The notes under the pieces: model-generated | Databases searched by the model: none | What the model saw: the letters and a program-made list of their open reading frames with translations, nothing else | What the model was told of the DNA's origin: nothing | Translations under genes and position numbers: made by a program | Part shown: piece after piece, positions 32,916 to 33,021 of the stretch | Position numbering within the stretch: position 1 is the stretch's first letter | Layout: every line of letters starts with the position of its first letter | Source: Deltaproteobacteria bacterium | GTDB taxonomy: Bacteria > Desulfobacterota > Desulfobacteria > Desulfobacterales > C00003060 | Length of the DNA stretch: 33,021 bases | NCBI GenBank assembly: GCA_019307135.1 | Contig: JAFDKF010000009.1 | Span: 1 to 33,021, forward strand | Direction: 5' to 3'

Positions 32916-33021
32916 TCAGTGTGCCCCCCCGTGGATAAGGGGCTTGTAATGAAAGGCACCCACCCGCTCTGCACTATGGCAGACCTCGCAATCCTTTGCC
33001 GTCATACTCCCTATAATGTCT
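32916..33021 (-). CDS. C-terminal end of a c-type cytochrome (partial)
   Basis: The frame enters from the right edge of the window and reads DIIGSMTAKDCEVCHSAERV, continuing GAFHYKPLIHGGAH to a TGA at 32916. CEVCH is a CxxCH covalent-heme motif, and the spaced His residues resemble multiheme cytochromes. Only about 34 codons are visible, so the class and number of hemes cannot be judged. It is upstream of, and on the same strand as, the heme-type MCP. Confidence 0.65.
   Translation of the reverse strand, partial: DIIGSMTAKDCEVCHSAERVGAFHYKPLIHGGAH

Overview
The window looks like chromosomal DNA of a Desulfobacterota (deltaproteobacterial, probably anaerobic) bacterium. The evidence is a large protein ending in an HPr domain, the xseA-xseB-ispA-dxs order, a chemoreceptor with a covalent-heme CxxCH motif followed by cheW-cheD-cheB, a multiheme-type cytochrome fragment beside it, many GTG/TTG starts, and intergenic spaces filled with word-like inverted repeats. 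This placement is inferred from gene content. No 16S rRNA gene or other phylogenetic marker is present.

Layout. 1-2.3 kb (+): an HPr-tailed protein and ispD. 2.4-7.8 kb (-): xseA, xseB, ispA, dxs and pyrD, a tight operon for exonuclease VII, isoprenoid precursors and pyrimidines. 8.3-10.5 kb (-): an ATP-grasp protein, a dGTPase and a small conserved-looking protein, overlapping or closely spaced. 10.6-15.7 kb (-): rpoH, a TPR lipoprotein, a LolB-like lipoprotein, a Mut7-C RNase-like protein and an Mrp/ApbC ATPase. 15.9-16.6 kb: an integration scar, with an adenine-deaminase fragment, an intact tRNA-Arg(TCT) and the decayed remains of a tyrosine integrase. 16.8-22.5 kb: two divergent genes whose products both carry long acidic linkers (a winged-helix-like/SUMF1 protein and a double zinc-ribbon protein), with a sigma-54-type promoter between them and a sigma-54 activator downstream. 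22.7-26.1 kb (-): an AI-2E-family permease, two unrecognised proteins and a stand-alone receiver. 26.5-32.7 kb (-): a chemotaxis and signalling operon of a frameshifted heme-type MCP, CheW, CheD, CheB, a receiver-GGDEF diguanylate cyclase and a SAM methyltransferase. 32.9 kb to the end: the C-terminus of a cytochrome c.

How it fits together. Dxs and IspD are two steps of the MEP pathway, and IspA elongates its products. The MCP, with a predicted heme-bearing periplasmic sensor, would signal through CheW to a CheA not seen here, with CheB and CheD adjusting receptor modification. The adjacent diguanylate cyclase may tie the same input to c-di-GMP.

The most unusual content is non-coding. (i) Each of many intergenic gaps holds an inverted repeat built by iterating a short word, a different word at each locus but the same architecture. 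(ii) Four copies of a second element have constant GC-rich ends (CCCTGGCGC at the left, CCAGG or CCAGGTCTGGGCCAGGG at the right) and unrelated cores of about 30-34 nt. (iii) A run of back-to-back hairpins lies between two minus-strand genes.
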